64,000 nt of DNA from Mesorhizobium ventifaucium (GTDB lineage Bacteria > Pseudomonadota > Alphaproteobacteria > Rhizobiales > Rhizobiaceae), in assembly GCF_935822925.1 (NCBI RefSeq), contig NZ_CAKXZS010000016.1, positions 62,001 through 126,000 on the forward strand, written 5' to 3'. The position numbers and the translations under genes are program-made. Below the pieces are notes generated by a model. The model had not been told where the DNA came from. It saw only the letters and a program-made list of their open reading frames with translations, and did no database searches. Positions 33,184 through 42,694 of the stretch are shown piece by piece. The stretch's first letter is position 1. Every line of letters begins with the position of its first letter.

Positions 33184-35013
33184 TCAATCGGCCGGAACGC
33201 TTTCCAGTTGCTCTCCGCCGGCCTTTGCGATGAAGCTACGCCAACCGCCATAGGCCGAAATGTCGATAGCTCGTGACAACCCGGCGGTCTCGACCAGGAA
33301 GCCCTTGGCCGATGTCCCGTCATCGAGCTCGATCGTGCCTATGCCGAGCGGCGGCGGGATCGCGGCCACGAAGCGTCCGAACGCGTCCGCTGAAAGCCGC
33401 CAGACCTCGACATCGATCGACTTCCCGTTGCCATGGGCAACACGCACGAGCCCCGGCTTCGGCACGGATTGGCCAGCGAGCGCATAGAGCTGATAGGAGG
33501 CGACCGTCTTGACGGCCCTGCTCATTCGGCCGCCTAGCGTACAGAGCTGGCCGTTGAGCGGCATTCCCGACAGGTGCGCGCCGACTACCACGATCTCGAT
33601 CATGCCGTCATCGAAATCAGGCGTTTTGGCGACGCTGGCAGGCATCGCCCAGCCTGTCGCGCCAAGGCCGAGACCGCTGGCCGCATGGAGCTCTCTGGCC
33701 AGCGTCGCCGTCAACGCGTCCTTGCCGGCAGCGGCAAGCAAGGTGACGCTCATCGGCAGATCGTCGTCGCGCTTGCCCGTCGGTACGGCGATGCCACACA
33801 TGTCGAGCAGATTGACGAAGTTGGTGTAGGTGCCGAGCCGGCTGTTGGTGACGATCGGATCGGCCAAAACAGCCTCCAGCGAATAGTGCGTCGGCGCCGT
33901 CGGCACGCAGAAGAGGTCGACCGAGGCGATAACAGGCGCGAGCCTGGTCTTGTAGGCCTGCAACGCATACAGGCCCTTGAAAGCATCGGCTGCGGAAAGT
34001 TTTCGTGCGCTCCCGATGATCTGGCGCGTCACCTTGTGCATGGCTGCTTCGTTCACGTCCATGAAATCCGCGATCGCCGCATAGCGCTCGGCCACCCAGG
34101 CGCCTTCATAGAGAAGATTGGCGGTGGCATAGAAATCGCCGAAGGGGATTTCGATCAGTCGGCAGCCAAGTTTTTCCAGCTTCCGCAGCGCCGTTTCGAA
34201 TCCCGCCTGCATGGCCGCGTCGCCAAAAAATTCCCGGTCCGTCTTTGCCGGAACGCCGACAGACAGAACGGGTGGACGCGGACCGAGTGACGGCGCCGCG
34301 ATGGAGCGCGAGTAAGGATCGGCGTCATCTTTTGCCGCCGCGGCCCTGAAGACGCTGTAGGCGTCATTGACAGTGAGCGCGAAGACGGAGACGCAGTCGA
34401 GCGTGCGGCAGGCCGGCACGACGCCGGCGGCCGACAGCGCGCCGACCGTCGGCTTCAGTCCGACGATGTTGTTGAGGCCGGCGGGAATGCGGCCGGAGCC
34501 CGCAGTATCAGTGCCGAGCGCGAAAGAAACGATGCCGCGCGCCGTCGCCACAGCCGAGCCGGACGAGGAGCCGCCCGGCACCAGTTTCGGATCGATCGTA
34601 TTTTTCGGGATCGGCCAGGGCGTGCGTACGCCGACGAGGCCGGTGGCGAATTGGTCTAGATTGGTCTTTCCGACGACCAGCGCCCCGGCCGCCCTCAGAA
34701 GCGCGACGACGGTTGCGTCTTTCGCCGGCAAGTAGGCGTATTCGGCGCAGCCGGCTGTGGTCGGCATGCCGGCAACATCGATGTTGTCCTTGACTGCGAA
34801 CGGCACCCCCCAGAGCGGCTTTGCCACGGGATCGAATCCGCCGAGTGCCTCGGCTTCGGCGAGCAGGCCCGCCTTGCTCGCCAGATGGATGAAGATGCCG
34901 GGATCGTCCGCTTCCGCTATGCGCTGAAGCACGGTTTCGATGACGGCCGCAAACGATATGCCGGAGGCATAGGCCGCGTGCAGGCTGCCGATATCGAAGC
35001 GGATGTCGCTCAT
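33184..35013 (-). CDS. atzF: Allophanate hydrolase
   Basis: A 609-residue amidase-signature enzyme that cleaves allophanate to ammonia and CO2. The catalytic triad reads K75 (FAVKDNID), S149 in PGGSSSGSA and S173 in TDTAGSGRIPA. The C-terminal 170 residues form the extra domain typical of full-length allophanate hydrolases. The ATG at 35011-35013 overlaps the cupin stop (ATGA). No urea carboxylase is present in the window, so the allophanate must come from another route; biuret hydrolysis by the enzyme encoded at 37560 supplies exactly that. Last gene of the biuret operon. Confidence 0.93.
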   Translation of the reverse strand: MSDIRFDIGSLHAAYASGISFAAVIETVLQRIAEADDPGIFIHLASKAGLLAEAEALGGFDPVAKPLWGVPFAVKDNIDVAGMPTTAGCAEYAYLPAKDATVVALLRAAGALVVGKTNLDQFATGLVGVRTPWPIPKNTIDPKLVPGGSSSGSAVATARGIVSFALGTDTAGSGRIPAGLNNIVGLKPTVGALSAAGVVPACRTLDCVSVFALTVNDAYSVFRAAAAKDDADPYSRSIAAPSLGPRPPVLSVGVPAKTDREFFGDAAMQAGFETALRKLEKLGCRLIEIPFGDFYATANLLYEGAWVAERYAAIADFMDVNEAAMHKVTRQIIGSARKLSAADAFKGLYALQAYKTRLAPVIASVDLFCVPTAPTHYSLEAVLADPIVTNSRLGTYTNFVNLLDMCGIAVPTGKRDDDLPMSVTLLAAAGKDALTATLARELHAASGLGLGATGWAMPASVAKTPDFDDGMIEIVVVGAHLSGMPLNGQLCTLGGRMSRAVKTVASYQLYALAGQSVPKPGLVRVAHGNGKSIDVEVWRLSADAFGRFVAAIPPPLGIGTIELDDGTSAKGFLVETAGLSRAIDISAYGGWRSFIAKAGGEQLESVPAD

Positions 35014-35360
35014 TTCGTCTCGTCCAGAATGACCACCGGCAAATTCCACTGGATCAGCACGACGCAACCGTCTTTCGTCCATACCGAATGCTCGGTCCCG
35101 ACCGGGTTCAGGATCACGCTTCCGGCAAGATAGTCGCCATTCTCGTCGCTCTGGGTGCCTTCCAGCACGACGATGGTTTCCAGTGCGGCATGGCGATGGC
35201 GCGGCACGCCGGCGCCGGGCCGATAGTTCAGGATGGCTACGGACGGTTCGGCCGGTCCGCCCTTGAGCAGCCAATGCACCGTGATGCCGTCGCGAAAATG
35301 CTCGAATGCCAGATCACGCCAGCCCCCATGGATGAGAGCCGGGTATGCAATGTTAGGCAT
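35010..35360 (-). CDS. Small cupin-domain protein of the biuret operon
   Basis: A 116-residue single-domain cupin. The metal-binding motif appears as [21 protein letters not shown] (two His and a Glu) and VGTEHSVWT (His). No enzymatic role can be read; it could bind or open a small ureido compound or sense it. AAGGGA lies properly before the ATG at 35358-35360; a TTG two codons earlier is possible. It overlaps both neighbours, so it is translated with the cysteine hydrolase and allophanate hydrolase. Confidence 0.85.
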   Translation of the reverse strand: MPNIAYPALIHGGWRDLAFEHFRDGITVHWLLKGGPAEPSVAILNYRPGAGVPRHRHAALETIVVLEGTQSDENGDYLAGSVILNPVGTEHSVWTKDGCVVLIQWNLPVVILDETK

Positions 35361-36021
35361 CGGCAATTCCCTTGAGCACCTGGTCCGTTGTCGCCGTCCA
35401 GCCGACGATCGCGCCCTGCGCCCTGATCATGGCCAGCGCAGCCGCCTTGAACTCCGGAAAATAGCTCTCCGTCGCATCCTCGGCCAGCAGGCATTCATAG
35501 CCGCGGTCGTTGGCCTCGCGCATCGTCGTCTGCACGCAGACTTCCGTCGTGACGCCGGCGAAGACGAGCTGCTGCACCCCGAGCCGATTCAGGTCCTCGC
35601 CGAAGCTGGTGGCGTAGAAGGCGCCCTTGCCAGGCTTCTCGATGACGATCTCGCCAGGCAGCGGGGCAAGCTCGTCGAGGATCGCCGTTCCCGGCTCGCC
35701 GGCGATCAGCACACGGCCCATCGGGCCAACGTCGCCGATCCGGATCGACGGATTGCCGCGACTACGCTTGGCTGGCGGCAGATCCGAGAGATCAGGCCGA
35801 TGACACTCCATCGTGTGGATGACCGGCAGGCCGGCTGCGCGAAATCCCTCGATCAGCCTTTTCACCGTCGGCACGATCGCCACCACCCGGCTGACGTCGT
35901 TGCCGAGGCTGGCGCCGAAGCCGCCCGGCTCGGCAAAATCGCGCTGCATGTCGATCACGACCAGCGCCATCGCCTCAGGCTTGCAGCCAAACGGAAACGG
36001 CAGCGCGTCGATCTCCGCCAT
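35353..36021 (-). CDS. Second isochorismatase-family cysteine hydrolase
   Basis: A 222-residue cysteine hydrolase, paralogous to the biuret hydrolase encoded at 37560-38261 in the same operon. The triad is D24 (VVIDMQRDF), K129 ([10 protein letters not shown]) and C162 ([15 protein letters not shown]). Members cleave amide or carbamoyl bonds. Sequence identity to the BiuH-like protein is only partial, so a related substrate such as a ureido acid, carbamoylated amide or substituted biuret is more likely than simple redundancy. It starts where the ATPase gene stops (TGATG). Confidence 0.88.
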   Translation of the reverse strand: MAEIDALPFPFGCKPEAMALVVIDMQRDFAEPGGFGASLGNDVSRVVAIVPTVKRLIEGFRAAGLPVIHTMECHRPDLSDLPPAKRSRGNPSIRIGDVGPMGRVLIAGEPGTAILDELAPLPGEIVIEKPGKGAFYATSFGEDLNRLGVQQLVFAGVTTEVCVQTTMREANDRGYECLLAEDATESYFPEFKAAALAMIRAQGAIVGWTATTDQVLKGIADA

Positions 36022-37550
36022 CAGTGATGTCCCGCCATATGCTCGCCGATCGTCTGGACGCTCGCCTGCGCGATCGGCGTCTCATAGACCAGCGCGCCGT
36101 CGGACATGACGAAAATGCGGTCCGAAAGTTCAAGCAGCTCATCGAGATCTTCCGACATCAGCAGCACCGCCGCCCCGGCATTGCGCGCCTTCATGATGCG
36201 GGCGCGGATTTCGGCGACCGCCGAGAAGTCGAGGCCGAAGCAGGGATTGGACACGATGAGAAGATCGACCTCGCCGGTCAGTTCGCGGGCGAGCACCGCG
36301 CGCTGCACATTGCCTCCGGACAGCGACGCGATCGGCGAGGCGAGCGAGGCGGTTTTGACTTTGAACTGCTCGACCAGGCGGGTCGCATAGTCCCTGATGG
36401 CACTCATCCTGATCCAGCTGATCGGTTTGCCGGCCTCGTTCAAGTCGAAGGTCCGGAAGGCCATGTTTTCGGCAACCGTCATCCTCGGCGCGCAGGCATT
36501 GCGCAACGGTTCCTCCGGGATGAAGCGCACATTGAGCGTGCGTGCCTCGGCGCGGCTGGCGCCGTAGGGCGAACCCTTCACCAGGACGTCGCCGGCATCA
36601 CGCGTGCGTTGCCCGGCCAGGACTTCTAAAAACTCCTTCTGGCCGTTGCCGGAGATACCGGCGACACCGACGATCTCGCCCGATTTCACATCGAGCTCGC
36701 CGATGTCGATGGTCCTCAGGCCGGTGCGGTCGGGCGCCTTCAGTGCCTTCACCGTCAGGATTTGCCTGGCGCCGACAGGCACTGGAGCGCGGCTGTCGAG
36801 CGCGGCGATCGGCTGGTCACCGATCATCATCGCCGCCATCTGCTTGTGAGACAGCTCCGATACTTTCCCAGTTCCGGTCAATCTGCCCTTGCGCAGCACC
36901 GTGATGTCGTCGGCGAAAGCCGTCACCTCGTGGAATTTGTGCGAGATCATCAGCACGGTGAGGTCGCCCGCCTTGGTCATGCTGCGCACGAGGCCCAGCA
37001 CTTCCTGCGCCTCGCCGGGGGTCAGCACCGACGTCGGCTCATCCAGCACCAGAAAGCTGCGGCCGAGATAAAGCTGCTTGATGATTTCGAGCTTCTGTTT
37101 CTCGCCGGCGGCGAGTTCGGCCACTTTGACGTCGAGCGGCAGCTTGAACGGCATCCGCTCCATGAATTGGGCAAGGGCGGCGCGCTCGTTGCGCCAGTCG
37201 ATAATCCCCGGCACCTTTTCGCGCGAGATGACCAGGTTCTCTGCACCCGTCAGTGACGGGACAAGGGCAAAATGCTGGTAGACCATACCGAGGCCGAGCG
37301 CCGAGGCATCCTTCGGACTGGCGATCCCGACCTCGCGGCCGTCGATCAGAATGTCGCCGGCGGTCGGGTGATAAAAACCCATGATGCATTTGACCAGCGT
37401 CGACTTGCCCGCGCCGTTTTCGCCGAGCAACGCATGAAACGATCCCGCCGGCACCTTGATCGAGACGTCGTCCAGCGCGGTGAAGGCGCCGAAGCGCATG
37501 CTCATGCCGATGGTCTCGACGCCAAGCGCTTTTTTGCCGCGGTCACTCAT
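36021..37550 (-). CDS. BMP-type ABC transporter ATP-binding protein (double ATPase)
   Basis: A 509-residue double ATPase of the nucleoside/BMP-transporter class (NupO-like). Domain 1 has Walker [10 protein letters not shown] (43-51), signature [15 protein letters not shown] and Walker [11 protein letters not shown]. Domain 2 has the degenerate [14 protein letters not shown] and signature [15 protein letters not shown]. It works with the two permeases and the BMP lipoprotein-like binding protein of this operon. Unusually, it is separated from them by the biuret hydrolase gene, which ties uptake and hydrolysis into one transcript. Confidence 0.93.
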   Translation of the reverse strand: MSDRGKKALGVETIGMSMRFGAFTALDDVSIKVPAGSFHALLGENGAGKSTLVKCIMGFYHPTAGDILIDGREVGIASPKDASALGLGMVYQHFALVPSLTGAENLVISREKVPGIIDWRNERAALAQFMERMPFKLPLDVKVAELAAGEKQKLEIIKQLYLGRSFLVLDEPTSVLTPGEAQEVLGLVRSMTKAGDLTVLMISHKFHEVTAFADDITVLRKGRLTGTGKVSELSHKQMAAMMIGDQPIAALDSRAPVPVGARQILTVKALKAPDRTGLRTIDIGELDVKSGEIVGVAGISGNGQKEFLEVLAGQRTRDAGDVLVKGSPYGASRAEARTLNVRFIPEEPLRNACAPRMTVAENMAFRTFDLNEAGKPISWIRMSAIRDYATRLVEQFKVKTASLASPIASLSGGNVQRAVLARELTGEVDLLIVSNPCFGLDFSAVAEIRARIMKARNAGAAVLLMSEDLDELLELSDRIFVMSDGALVYETPIAQASVQTIGEHMAGHH

Positions 37551-37559
37551 GGTCGAACC

Positions 37560-38261
37560 TCATGGCAACTGGGCAACGAAGGACGCCGAGTTCGACACCG
37601 CGCCGAACACGCCGCCTTGCATCTTGATCATCTTGATCGCAGCGAGATGGTTGCCGTAGTCGGTCGCCCCGCAGCAATCCTCCAGCATCACGCATTCGAA
37701 GCCGCGGTCGTTGGCTTCGCGCATCGTCGTGTGCACGCAGACGTCGGTGGTGATGCCGGTCAGCACGATGTTTTCGATGCCGCGCTGGTTGAGAATCAGC
37801 TCCAGGTCGGTGGCGCAGAACGAGCCCTTTCCCGGCTTGTCGATGATCGGCTCGCCTTCGGCCGGATAGAGGTCCGGAATGATATCCCAGCCCGGCTCGC
37901 CGCGCACCAGGATGCGCCCGCAGGGTCCGGGGTCGCCGATGCCGGCATTGATGCGGCGCGAGCGCCAGCGCTTGTTGGCCGGCAGGTCGGCGAGATCGGA
38001 CCGGTGGCCCTCGCGCGTATGAATGATGGTGTAGCCCTTCGCCCGCATGGCAGACAGCACCGATCTAATCGGTTCGATCGGCGCCCGCACCAGCGACAGA
38101 TCGTAGCCCATATGATCGACATAGCCGCCCGGCCCACAGAAATCGGTCTGCATGTCGATGATGATCAGCGCCGTGTTGTCGGGCCGAAGCTCGCCATTGT
38201 AGGGCCATGGATAGGGGTCGGCGTCGATGTACCGCTGCGTGACCTCGGCTCTGGCGTTCAT
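37560..38261 (-). CDS. biuH: Biuret hydrolase (biuret amidohydrolase)
   Basis: A 233-residue cysteine hydrolase of the isochorismatase fold that converts biuret to allophanate and ammonia. It resembles the structurally characterised Rhizobium leguminosarum enzyme almost throughout, including [42 protein letters not shown] and [15 protein letters not shown]. The triad falls at D36, K142 and C175, the positions I recall for that enzyme. It lies between the ATPase and permease genes of the BMP-type transporter, and allophanate hydrolase lies downstream, giving a complete biuret-to-ammonia route. Confidence 0.93.
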   Translation of the reverse strand: MNARAEVTQRYIDADPYPWPYNGELRPDNTALIIIDMQTDFCGPGGYVDHMGYDLSLVRAPIEPIRSVLSAMRAKGYTIIHTREGHRSDLADLPANKRWRSRRINAGIGDPGPCGRILVRGEPGWDIIPDLYPAEGEPIIDKPGKGSFCATDLELILNQRGIENIVLTGITTDVCVHTTMREANDRGFECVMLEDCCGATDYGNHLAAIKMIKMQGGVFGAVSNSASFVAQLP

Positions 38262-38286
38262 TGAGCAAAACTCCAGTCTGGAAACG

Positions 38287-39213
38287 TCATTTGGTGATCG
38301 ACAGTTCGCCCGGCGCGCCAGCCAGAGAACGGCTCGGCGACGAAGTGGCGATCATGATGACGAGGGTGAGAATGTAAGGTGCGGCGTAGAACAGGTAGTA
38401 TCCTTGCGTGACGCCGACTGATTGCAGCGCCGGCCCGAGCGCGCCGGCGCCGCCGAACAGCAGCGCGGCGGCAAAGCAGCCGAGCGGGTTCCAGCGCGCG
38501 AAGATGACCAGCGCCACCGCCATCAACCCCTGTCCCGACGAAATGCCCTCGGTCCAGCTGCCGGGATAGTAGAGCGACAGATAGGCGCCGCCGATTCCGG
38601 CCAGCGCGCCGCCGAGGCCGGTGGCGAGGAGGCGCACCGTGTTCGGGTTGAGCCCCATGGCGCGCGCGGCGTCGGAACTGTCGCCGACCACGCGCAGGAT
38701 CAGGCCGGCGCGGGTGTTGCGGAAAGCCCACCACAGGAACACGGCAAGTGCTGCGCCGATCAGGAACAGCACGTTGACGCTGAGCGCCGCCTGCACCTGC
38801 GGAACATCGGACCAGCCGCCAAAGGGGATGGCCGGCAGGTCGGGCGCCGAGGGCTGGATGAACGGTTTGCCGAAGAAGAAGGCGAGACCCGAGCCGAACA
38901 GCATCAGCGCAATGCCGATGGCGATGTCGTTAACCCCGCGGAATTTGCAGATCCAGCCGTGGAACAGGCCGAAACAAAGACCGGCGGCGGCGGCGGCCAG
39001 CAGGCCGAGCCATGGTGAGCCGGTCATCACCGCCACGGCATAGGCGGTCATCGCGCCGAACACCAGCGTGCCTTCGAGACCGAGATTGATGCGCCCCGAA
39101 CGCTCGGTGATGGCTTCGCCCAGCGACACGAAGATGAAGGGCGTCGACACGCGGATGGCGCCGCCGAGCATGGCGAGCGGAACGCCCCAGAGGCCGATCT
39201 CGGTCGCGTCCAT
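38287..39213 (-). CDS. BMP-type ABC transporter permease 2
   Basis: A 308-residue permease (BPD_transp_2 family, YufQ-like) with about eight hydrophobic segments. Landmarks are [60 protein letters not shown] and [21 protein letters not shown]. Its start shares a base with the stop of the first permease (TGATG). Together they form the channel for the ligand delivered by the BMP-family binding protein. Confidence 0.92.
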   Translation of the reverse strand: MDATEIGLWGVPLAMLGGAIRVSTPFIFVSLGEAITERSGRINLGLEGTLVFGAMTAYAVAVMTGSPWLGLLAAAAAGLCFGLFHGWICKFRGVNDIAIGIALMLFGSGLAFFFGKPFIQPSAPDLPAIPFGGWSDVPQVQAALSVNVLFLIGAALAVFLWWAFRNTRAGLILRVVGDSSDAARAMGLNPNTVRLLATGLGGALAGIGGAYLSLYYPGSWTEGISSGQGLMAVALVIFARWNPLGCFAAALLFGGAGALGPALQSVGVTQGYYLFYAAPYILTLVIMIATSSPSRSLAGAPGELSITK

Positions 39214-40409
39214 CAGGCAATCCCCTTCAAGAGATCGGGCCCCTTCAAGAGATCGGGCCCCTTCAAGAGATCGGGCCCCTTCAAGAGATCGCCCCTCTGC
39301 CAGAGGTCGGGATTGAATGCCTTGAAGCGGCCGTAGAAGGTTTCGCTGAACAGGATGACGACGAAAAGCATGCCTTGCAGCACCAGCACGGTGGCGTCGG
39401 GCAGATCCATGCGGCGCTGGATCAGCCCGCCGGAGGCGTCGATGCCGCCAAGCAGGAAGGCGACTGGGATGATGGCGAGCGGATTGTGGCGGGCGAGGAA
39501 GGCGACCAGGATACCAGTATACCCATAGCCGGCGGCGAGCGAGGCGTTGGCGCTGCCTTGCACGGCGGCGACTTCCAGCATGCCGGCAAGGCCGGCGAAG
39601 CCGCCGGCCAGCGCGGTGAAACCGACGATCAGCGGCCCGACGGCAAGTCCCTGCACCTGGGCTGCCCTGACGTTGCCGCCAGCGATGCGGGCGGCGAAGC
39701 CCCAGCGGGTCTTTTCAATCAGCAGCCAGGACAGAATGCAGGCGATCACACCGACGACCAGGCCCCAATGCACGTCCATGCCCGGAATATTGCCGATGCG
39801 GTAGGTCTCAGCCAGCGGCTCGGTCGAGGGTTTGTTGAGCGAGGCGGGATCGCGCAGCGGCCCTTCCACCAGATGGTTTATCAGGGCGATGGCGATATAG
39901 GCCATCAAAAGGCTCGATATCGTTTCGTTGACGGCACGGTAGTGGCGCAGCGCGCCGACGGCACCGATCCAGATGCCGCCGGCGGCCAGGCCCGCCACGC
40001 CCATGGCAAGAATAACGAAAAAGGCGGGGGCGCCGCTGGTGGCCACGCCCATCGCAGCCGCGGCAACACCCCCCAGCACGATCGCGCCTTCGCCACCGAT
40101 GACGACGAGGCCAAGCCGGGCCGGCAGTGCCACGCAGAGCGCCGCAAGCAGCAAGGGTGCGGCCCGCGACAGCGAGTTCTGGATCGAGAACCACGAGCCG
40201 AAGCCGCCGCGCCACATCGTTTCATAGAGCTGCATGGGCGACTTGCCGACCAGCGCGATGAACAGGCTGAACAGAGCCATGCCGACGATCAGTGCCGCGA
40301 GCGGGATGACGAAGGCTTCCGCCCGCCGGGCGATCCATTCGAGCGCCGTCGGATAGCCCTGGGCGCCGAGCATCACTGGCACGCTCGCACTGCTCACGGT
40401 GTCTGCCAT
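39213..40409 (-). CDS. BMP-type ABC transporter permease 1 with a repeat-encoded tail
   Basis: A 398-residue permease (YufP-like) with SPMQLYETMWRGGFGSWFS, PARLGLVVIGGEGAIVLGGV and a membrane core typical of the family. The last 26 residues are LLKGPD hexapeptides encoded by an 18-bp tandem repeat, a low-complexity cytoplasmic or periplasmic tail not expected in the family. GGAGA precedes the ATG at 40407-40409. It follows the binding-protein gene by 22 bp. Confidence 0.92.
   Translation of the reverse strand: MADTVSSASVPVMLGAQGYPTALEWIARRAEAFVIPLAALIVGMALFSLFIALVGKSPMQLYETMWRGGFGSWFSIQNSLSRAAPLLLAALCVALPARLGLVVIGGEGAIVLGGVAAAAMGVATSGAPAFFVILAMGVAGLAAGGIWIGAVGALRHYRAVNETISSLLMAYIAIALINHLVEGPLRDPASLNKPSTEPLAETYRIGNIPGMDVHWGLVVGVIACILSWLLIEKTRWGFAARIAGGNVRAAQVQGLAVGPLIVGFTALAGGFAGLAGMLEVAAVQGSANASLAAGYGYTGILVAFLARHNPLAIIPVAFLLGGIDASGGLIQRRMDLPDATVLVLQGMLFVVILFSETFYGRFKAFNPDLWQRGDLLKGPDLLKGPDLLKGPDLLKGIA
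39223..39291. repeat. 18-bp tandem repeat at the permease 3' end
   Basis: Three exact 18-bp copies (39223-39240, 39241-39258, 39259-39276) and a partial fourth (39277-39291). They encode repeated LLKGPD units at the C-terminus of the BMP-type permease, just before its stop. The unit differs from the 18-bp repeat at 8777-8830, but the period and reading-frame preservation are the same. Confidence 0.95.
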
Positions 40410-40431
40410 GGCCCCCGTCTCCGATCCATGC

Positions 40432-41571
40432 TCAAGCGGTCGAGCCGACGACACCCTCGACGAGATAGTCCATGCTTTCCAGCTCGATCGCGGCCTCGAC
40501 GAAGGTCTGGCCCTCGGTTGCGACGACGTCGCCCTTGTTGTTCTTCAACGGTCCCTTGATCACCGAAAAGCCGCCCTTCATCATTTCGGCGAGCGTGCCG
40601 TCGAACTGCGCGCGCGCCGCCTCGCTGACGGCGGGGCCGAGCGGGCTCATCTTGACGAAGCCGTCGGCCAGTCCGCCGCGCGTGAAATTGGGCAGCGGCT
40701 TGCCGGCCACGAGGTCGTCGACGAACATCTTGTAGACCTTCGCCCAGTTCCATTCCGCGCCGGTCAGATATTTTTCCGGCGCCAGCGGGCTCTGATTGGC
40801 ATGGTAGCCGCAGATGAAGGCGCCGCGTCCCGCCGCCGTTTCGACCACGACTTTCGGGCTGTCGACATGGCAAGTGATGACGTCGGCACCCTGATCGACC
40901 AGTGCATTGGTGGCTTCCGCCTCCTTGACCGCCAGCGACCATTCGCCGGTGAAGATCACCTGGCAGGTGATGGTCGGGTCGACCGAGCGTGCGCCGAGCA
41001 GGAAGGAGTTGATGTTGAGCAGGACCTGCGGAATCGGCTTTGCGGCGACGAAGCCGATCTTCTTGGTCTTGGTGGCGTGGCCGGCGGCGACGCCGTTGAG
41101 ATACTGGCCCAAGCCGATATAGCCGAAATAGGAACCGGCATTCATCGGATGCTTGTCCTTGTTCCACATGCCGCCGCAATGCCGGAACTGCACGTCGGGG
41201 AATTTCGCGCACATGGCCAGCATGTGCGGATCGAAATAGCCGAACGAGGTCGGGAAGATCAGCGAGGCGCCATCGAGGTTGATCATCGATTCCATCGACT
41301 TCTGGACATCGACCGTCTCGGGGACGTTTTCCTCCTCGACAACGGAGACGCCCTCGATGGCCTTCAATGTGGCGGCACCCTCGGCATGCGCCTGGTTGTA
41401 GCCGTAGTCGTCCTTTGGTCCGACATAGATGAAGCCGACAGTGAGGGCGGCGGCGAACGCCCTGCTGATCGGGAATGACGCCGAGGCCAGACCGAGCGCC
41501 GCTCCGGCGGCGGAGGTCTTGAGCAACTCGCGGCGGCTAAGGCGGCGGCTAAGCATGAATCTCTCGGTCAT
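40432..41571 (-). CDS. BMP-family substrate-binding protein, Tat-exported
   Basis: A 379-residue PnrA/BMP-like binding protein. The N-terminus carries a twin-arginine signal (LSRRELLKTSAAGAALGLAS), unusual for this family, with cleavage near AFAA. The mature part has VGFIYVGPKDDYGYNQAHAE, INLDGASLIFPTSFGYFDP, YFGYIGLGQYLNGVAAG and DVITCHVDSPKV. AGGGAG precedes the ATG at 41569-41571. First gene of the biuret operon; family members bind purine nucleosides and other N-rich small molecules, so biuret or a related ureide is a reasonable ligand here. Confidence 0.92.
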   Translation of the reverse strand: MTERFMLSRRLSRRELLKTSAAGAALGLASASFPISRAFAAALTVGFIYVGPKDDYGYNQAHAEGAATLKAIEGVSVVEEENVPETVDVQKSMESMINLDGASLIFPTSFGYFDPHMLAMCAKFPDVQFRHCGGMWNKDKHPMNAGSYFGYIGLGQYLNGVAAGHATKTKKIGFVAAKPIPQVLLNINSFLLGARSVDPTITCQVIFTGEWSLAVKEAEATNALVDQGADVITCHVDSPKVVVETAAGRGAFICGYHANQSPLAPEKYLTGAEWNWAKVYKMFVDDLVAGKPLPNFTRGGLADGFVKMSPLGPAVSEAARAQFDGTLAEMMKGGFSVIKGPLKNNKGDVVATEGQTFVEAAIELESMDYLVEGVVGSTA

Positions 41572-41624
41572 GTGAATGCTCCCTGTTGAACCCTTTTCGG
41601 GTCGATTAATTCCCTTCTCGTAAA

Positions 41625-41727
41625 AGTGCATGCAATCGCTGTGCCAGTTCAAAAGATAGAATTTATCCAATTAAATCAGTTACCGTGCCGATTTGCCGTG
41701 CTCAAGAGAAAGGCAATTGCATACACT
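41625..41727. promoter_or_regulatory. Inverted 12-bp elements, candidate operators of the GntR regulator
   Basis: AGTGCATGCAAT (41625-41636) recurs inverted with one mismatch as ATTGCATACACT (41716-41727). The first copy overlaps the -12 element of the sigma-54 promoter, so binding there would block transcription of the biuret operon. The regulator encoded at 41844 is the obvious candidate. Part of the match is shared with the promoter consensus, which weakens the case. Confidence 0.4.
41631..41647 (-). promoter_or_regulatory. Sigma-54 promoter of the biuret operon
   Basis: Read on the minus strand this is CTGGCACAGCGATTGCA, matching the -24/-12 consensus (TGGCAC, then TTGCA) with ten bases between the GG and GC pairs. 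A transcript would begin near 41620, leaving about 50 nt before the binding-protein ATG at 41571. Sigma-54 dependence implies an activator such as NtrC, in keeping with the nitrogen-releasing products of the operon. Confidence 0.75.
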
Positions 41728-41843
41728 TTCTGCCTTTCGAATAGTCAGTTTGACAGGTAGATTAAAATTGAGGCATAGAGGACGCGTCCGAGTCGAAAGT
41801 TTCGGCGAGCCACTCGACTCTGCAAGAGACTGGACGGAGGAGA

Positions 41844-42545
41844 ATGTCGAGGAAGCGCAGCTTGATCAGGTCGGGAACGACCGTCGATCAGATGGTGAGG
41901 GCGATCGGCGACCGGATCGTCACCGGCTTCCTGCGCCCCGGCGAAAAGCTCGACGAGGCCTCGCTCGCTGCCCGTTTCGACGTGTCGCGCACCCCCGTCA
42001 GGGAGGCGCTTGGCCGGCTGAGCGCCATGGGGTTGGTCGAAAGGCGGCCCAACCGCGGCGCCACCGTCGCCGTGGTGACGCAGGAGCACCTTGCCTCGAT
42101 GTTCGAGAGCATGGCCGAGCTTGAAGCGATCTGCGCGCGGTTCTCAGCCGAGCGCATGACCACCGCCGAGCGCCGAGCGCTCGAAATCGAGCACCAGGCA
42201 TCCGCGCGCCTCGTGCAACTGCGTGCGGAGGAGGACTACGAGTATTTCAACACCGAATTCCACACTCGGCTCTATCGCGGCGCGCACAGCAAGCACATCT
42301 ATGAACTGACCGTCATGACCCGCAGCCGGCTGGCGCCGTTCCGGCGCGCGCAATTCATGCTGCCGGGCCGCCTGGCCAAATCCTGGCAGGAGCATAACGT
42401 CATCGTTACCGCAATCATGCGCGGCGACGGCGCTGCCGCAGGACAAGCAGCCAAGGATCACGTTTCCATCGTCAGCGAGGCGAGCGCCGTCTTTGCCGCG
42501 GTTGACTCGATGAAACCGGCGGGTTCGATCGGGATGTCTTGCTAG
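41844..42545 (+). CDS. GntR-family (FCD) transcriptional regulator of the biuret locus
   Basis: A 233-residue regulator. The winged helix spans about residues 12-80 (IVTGFLRPGEKLDEASLAAR, FDVSRTPVREALGRLSAMGL, RRPNRGATVAVV) and the FCD effector domain follows, with the metal-type histidines in FNTEFHTRLYRGAHSKHIYE and EHNVIVTAIMRGDGAAA. GGAGGA precedes the ATG. It is divergent from the biuret operon and 360 bp upstream of the guanidine operon, so it could act on either; the inverted elements upstream point to the biuret side. Confidence 0.92.
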   Translation: MSRKRSLIRSGTTVDQMVRAIGDRIVTGFLRPGEKLDEASLAARFDVSRTPVREALGRLSAMGLVERRPNRGATVAVVTQEHLASMFESMAELEAICARFSAERMTTAERRALEIEHQASARLVQLRAEEDYEYFNTEFHTRLYRGAHSKHIYELTVMTRSRLAPFRRAQFMLPGRLAKSWQEHNVIVTAIMRGDGAAAGQAAKDHVSIVSEASAVFAAVDSMKPAGSIGMSC

Positions 42546-42661
42546 CTCGCAATCCGGCAAACTGCCCAATCCGTCGGCGATGCGATGATTTTCGCGTCAC
42601 TCGTGCGAACGCTCGAAGCCGCACAGCTCCACAAATCCCGGCCTTTTGGCATAATTCGGCT

Positions 42662-42679
42662 TTGGCATGCTCCTTGCTT
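42662..42679 (+). promoter_or_regulatory. Sigma-54 promoter of the guanidine operon
   Basis: TTGGCATGCTCCTTGCTT matches the -24/-12 consensus, with GG at 42664-42665 and GC at 42676-42677 and ten bases between. The expected start point near 42689 lies immediately before the riboswitch, so the aptamer would form the 5' end of the message. Transcription would need nitrogen limitation through NtrC, and read-out would need guanidine. Confidence 0.75.
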
Positions 42680-42694
42680 CGTTGGTAATGTGCA

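Noticed and set aside
39223..39291. The second 18-bp repeat as iterons or a protein-binding array
   Set aside because: The copies are exact, in frame within a coding region and not near an origin or initiator gene; slippage is a simpler explanation.
42546..42661. NtrC enhancer sites upstream of the guanidine promoter
   Set aside because: GTGC and GCAC elements occur near 42603 and 42622 but in the wrong orientation and spacing for the TGCACC-n5-GGTGCA consensus, so I do not annotate them.
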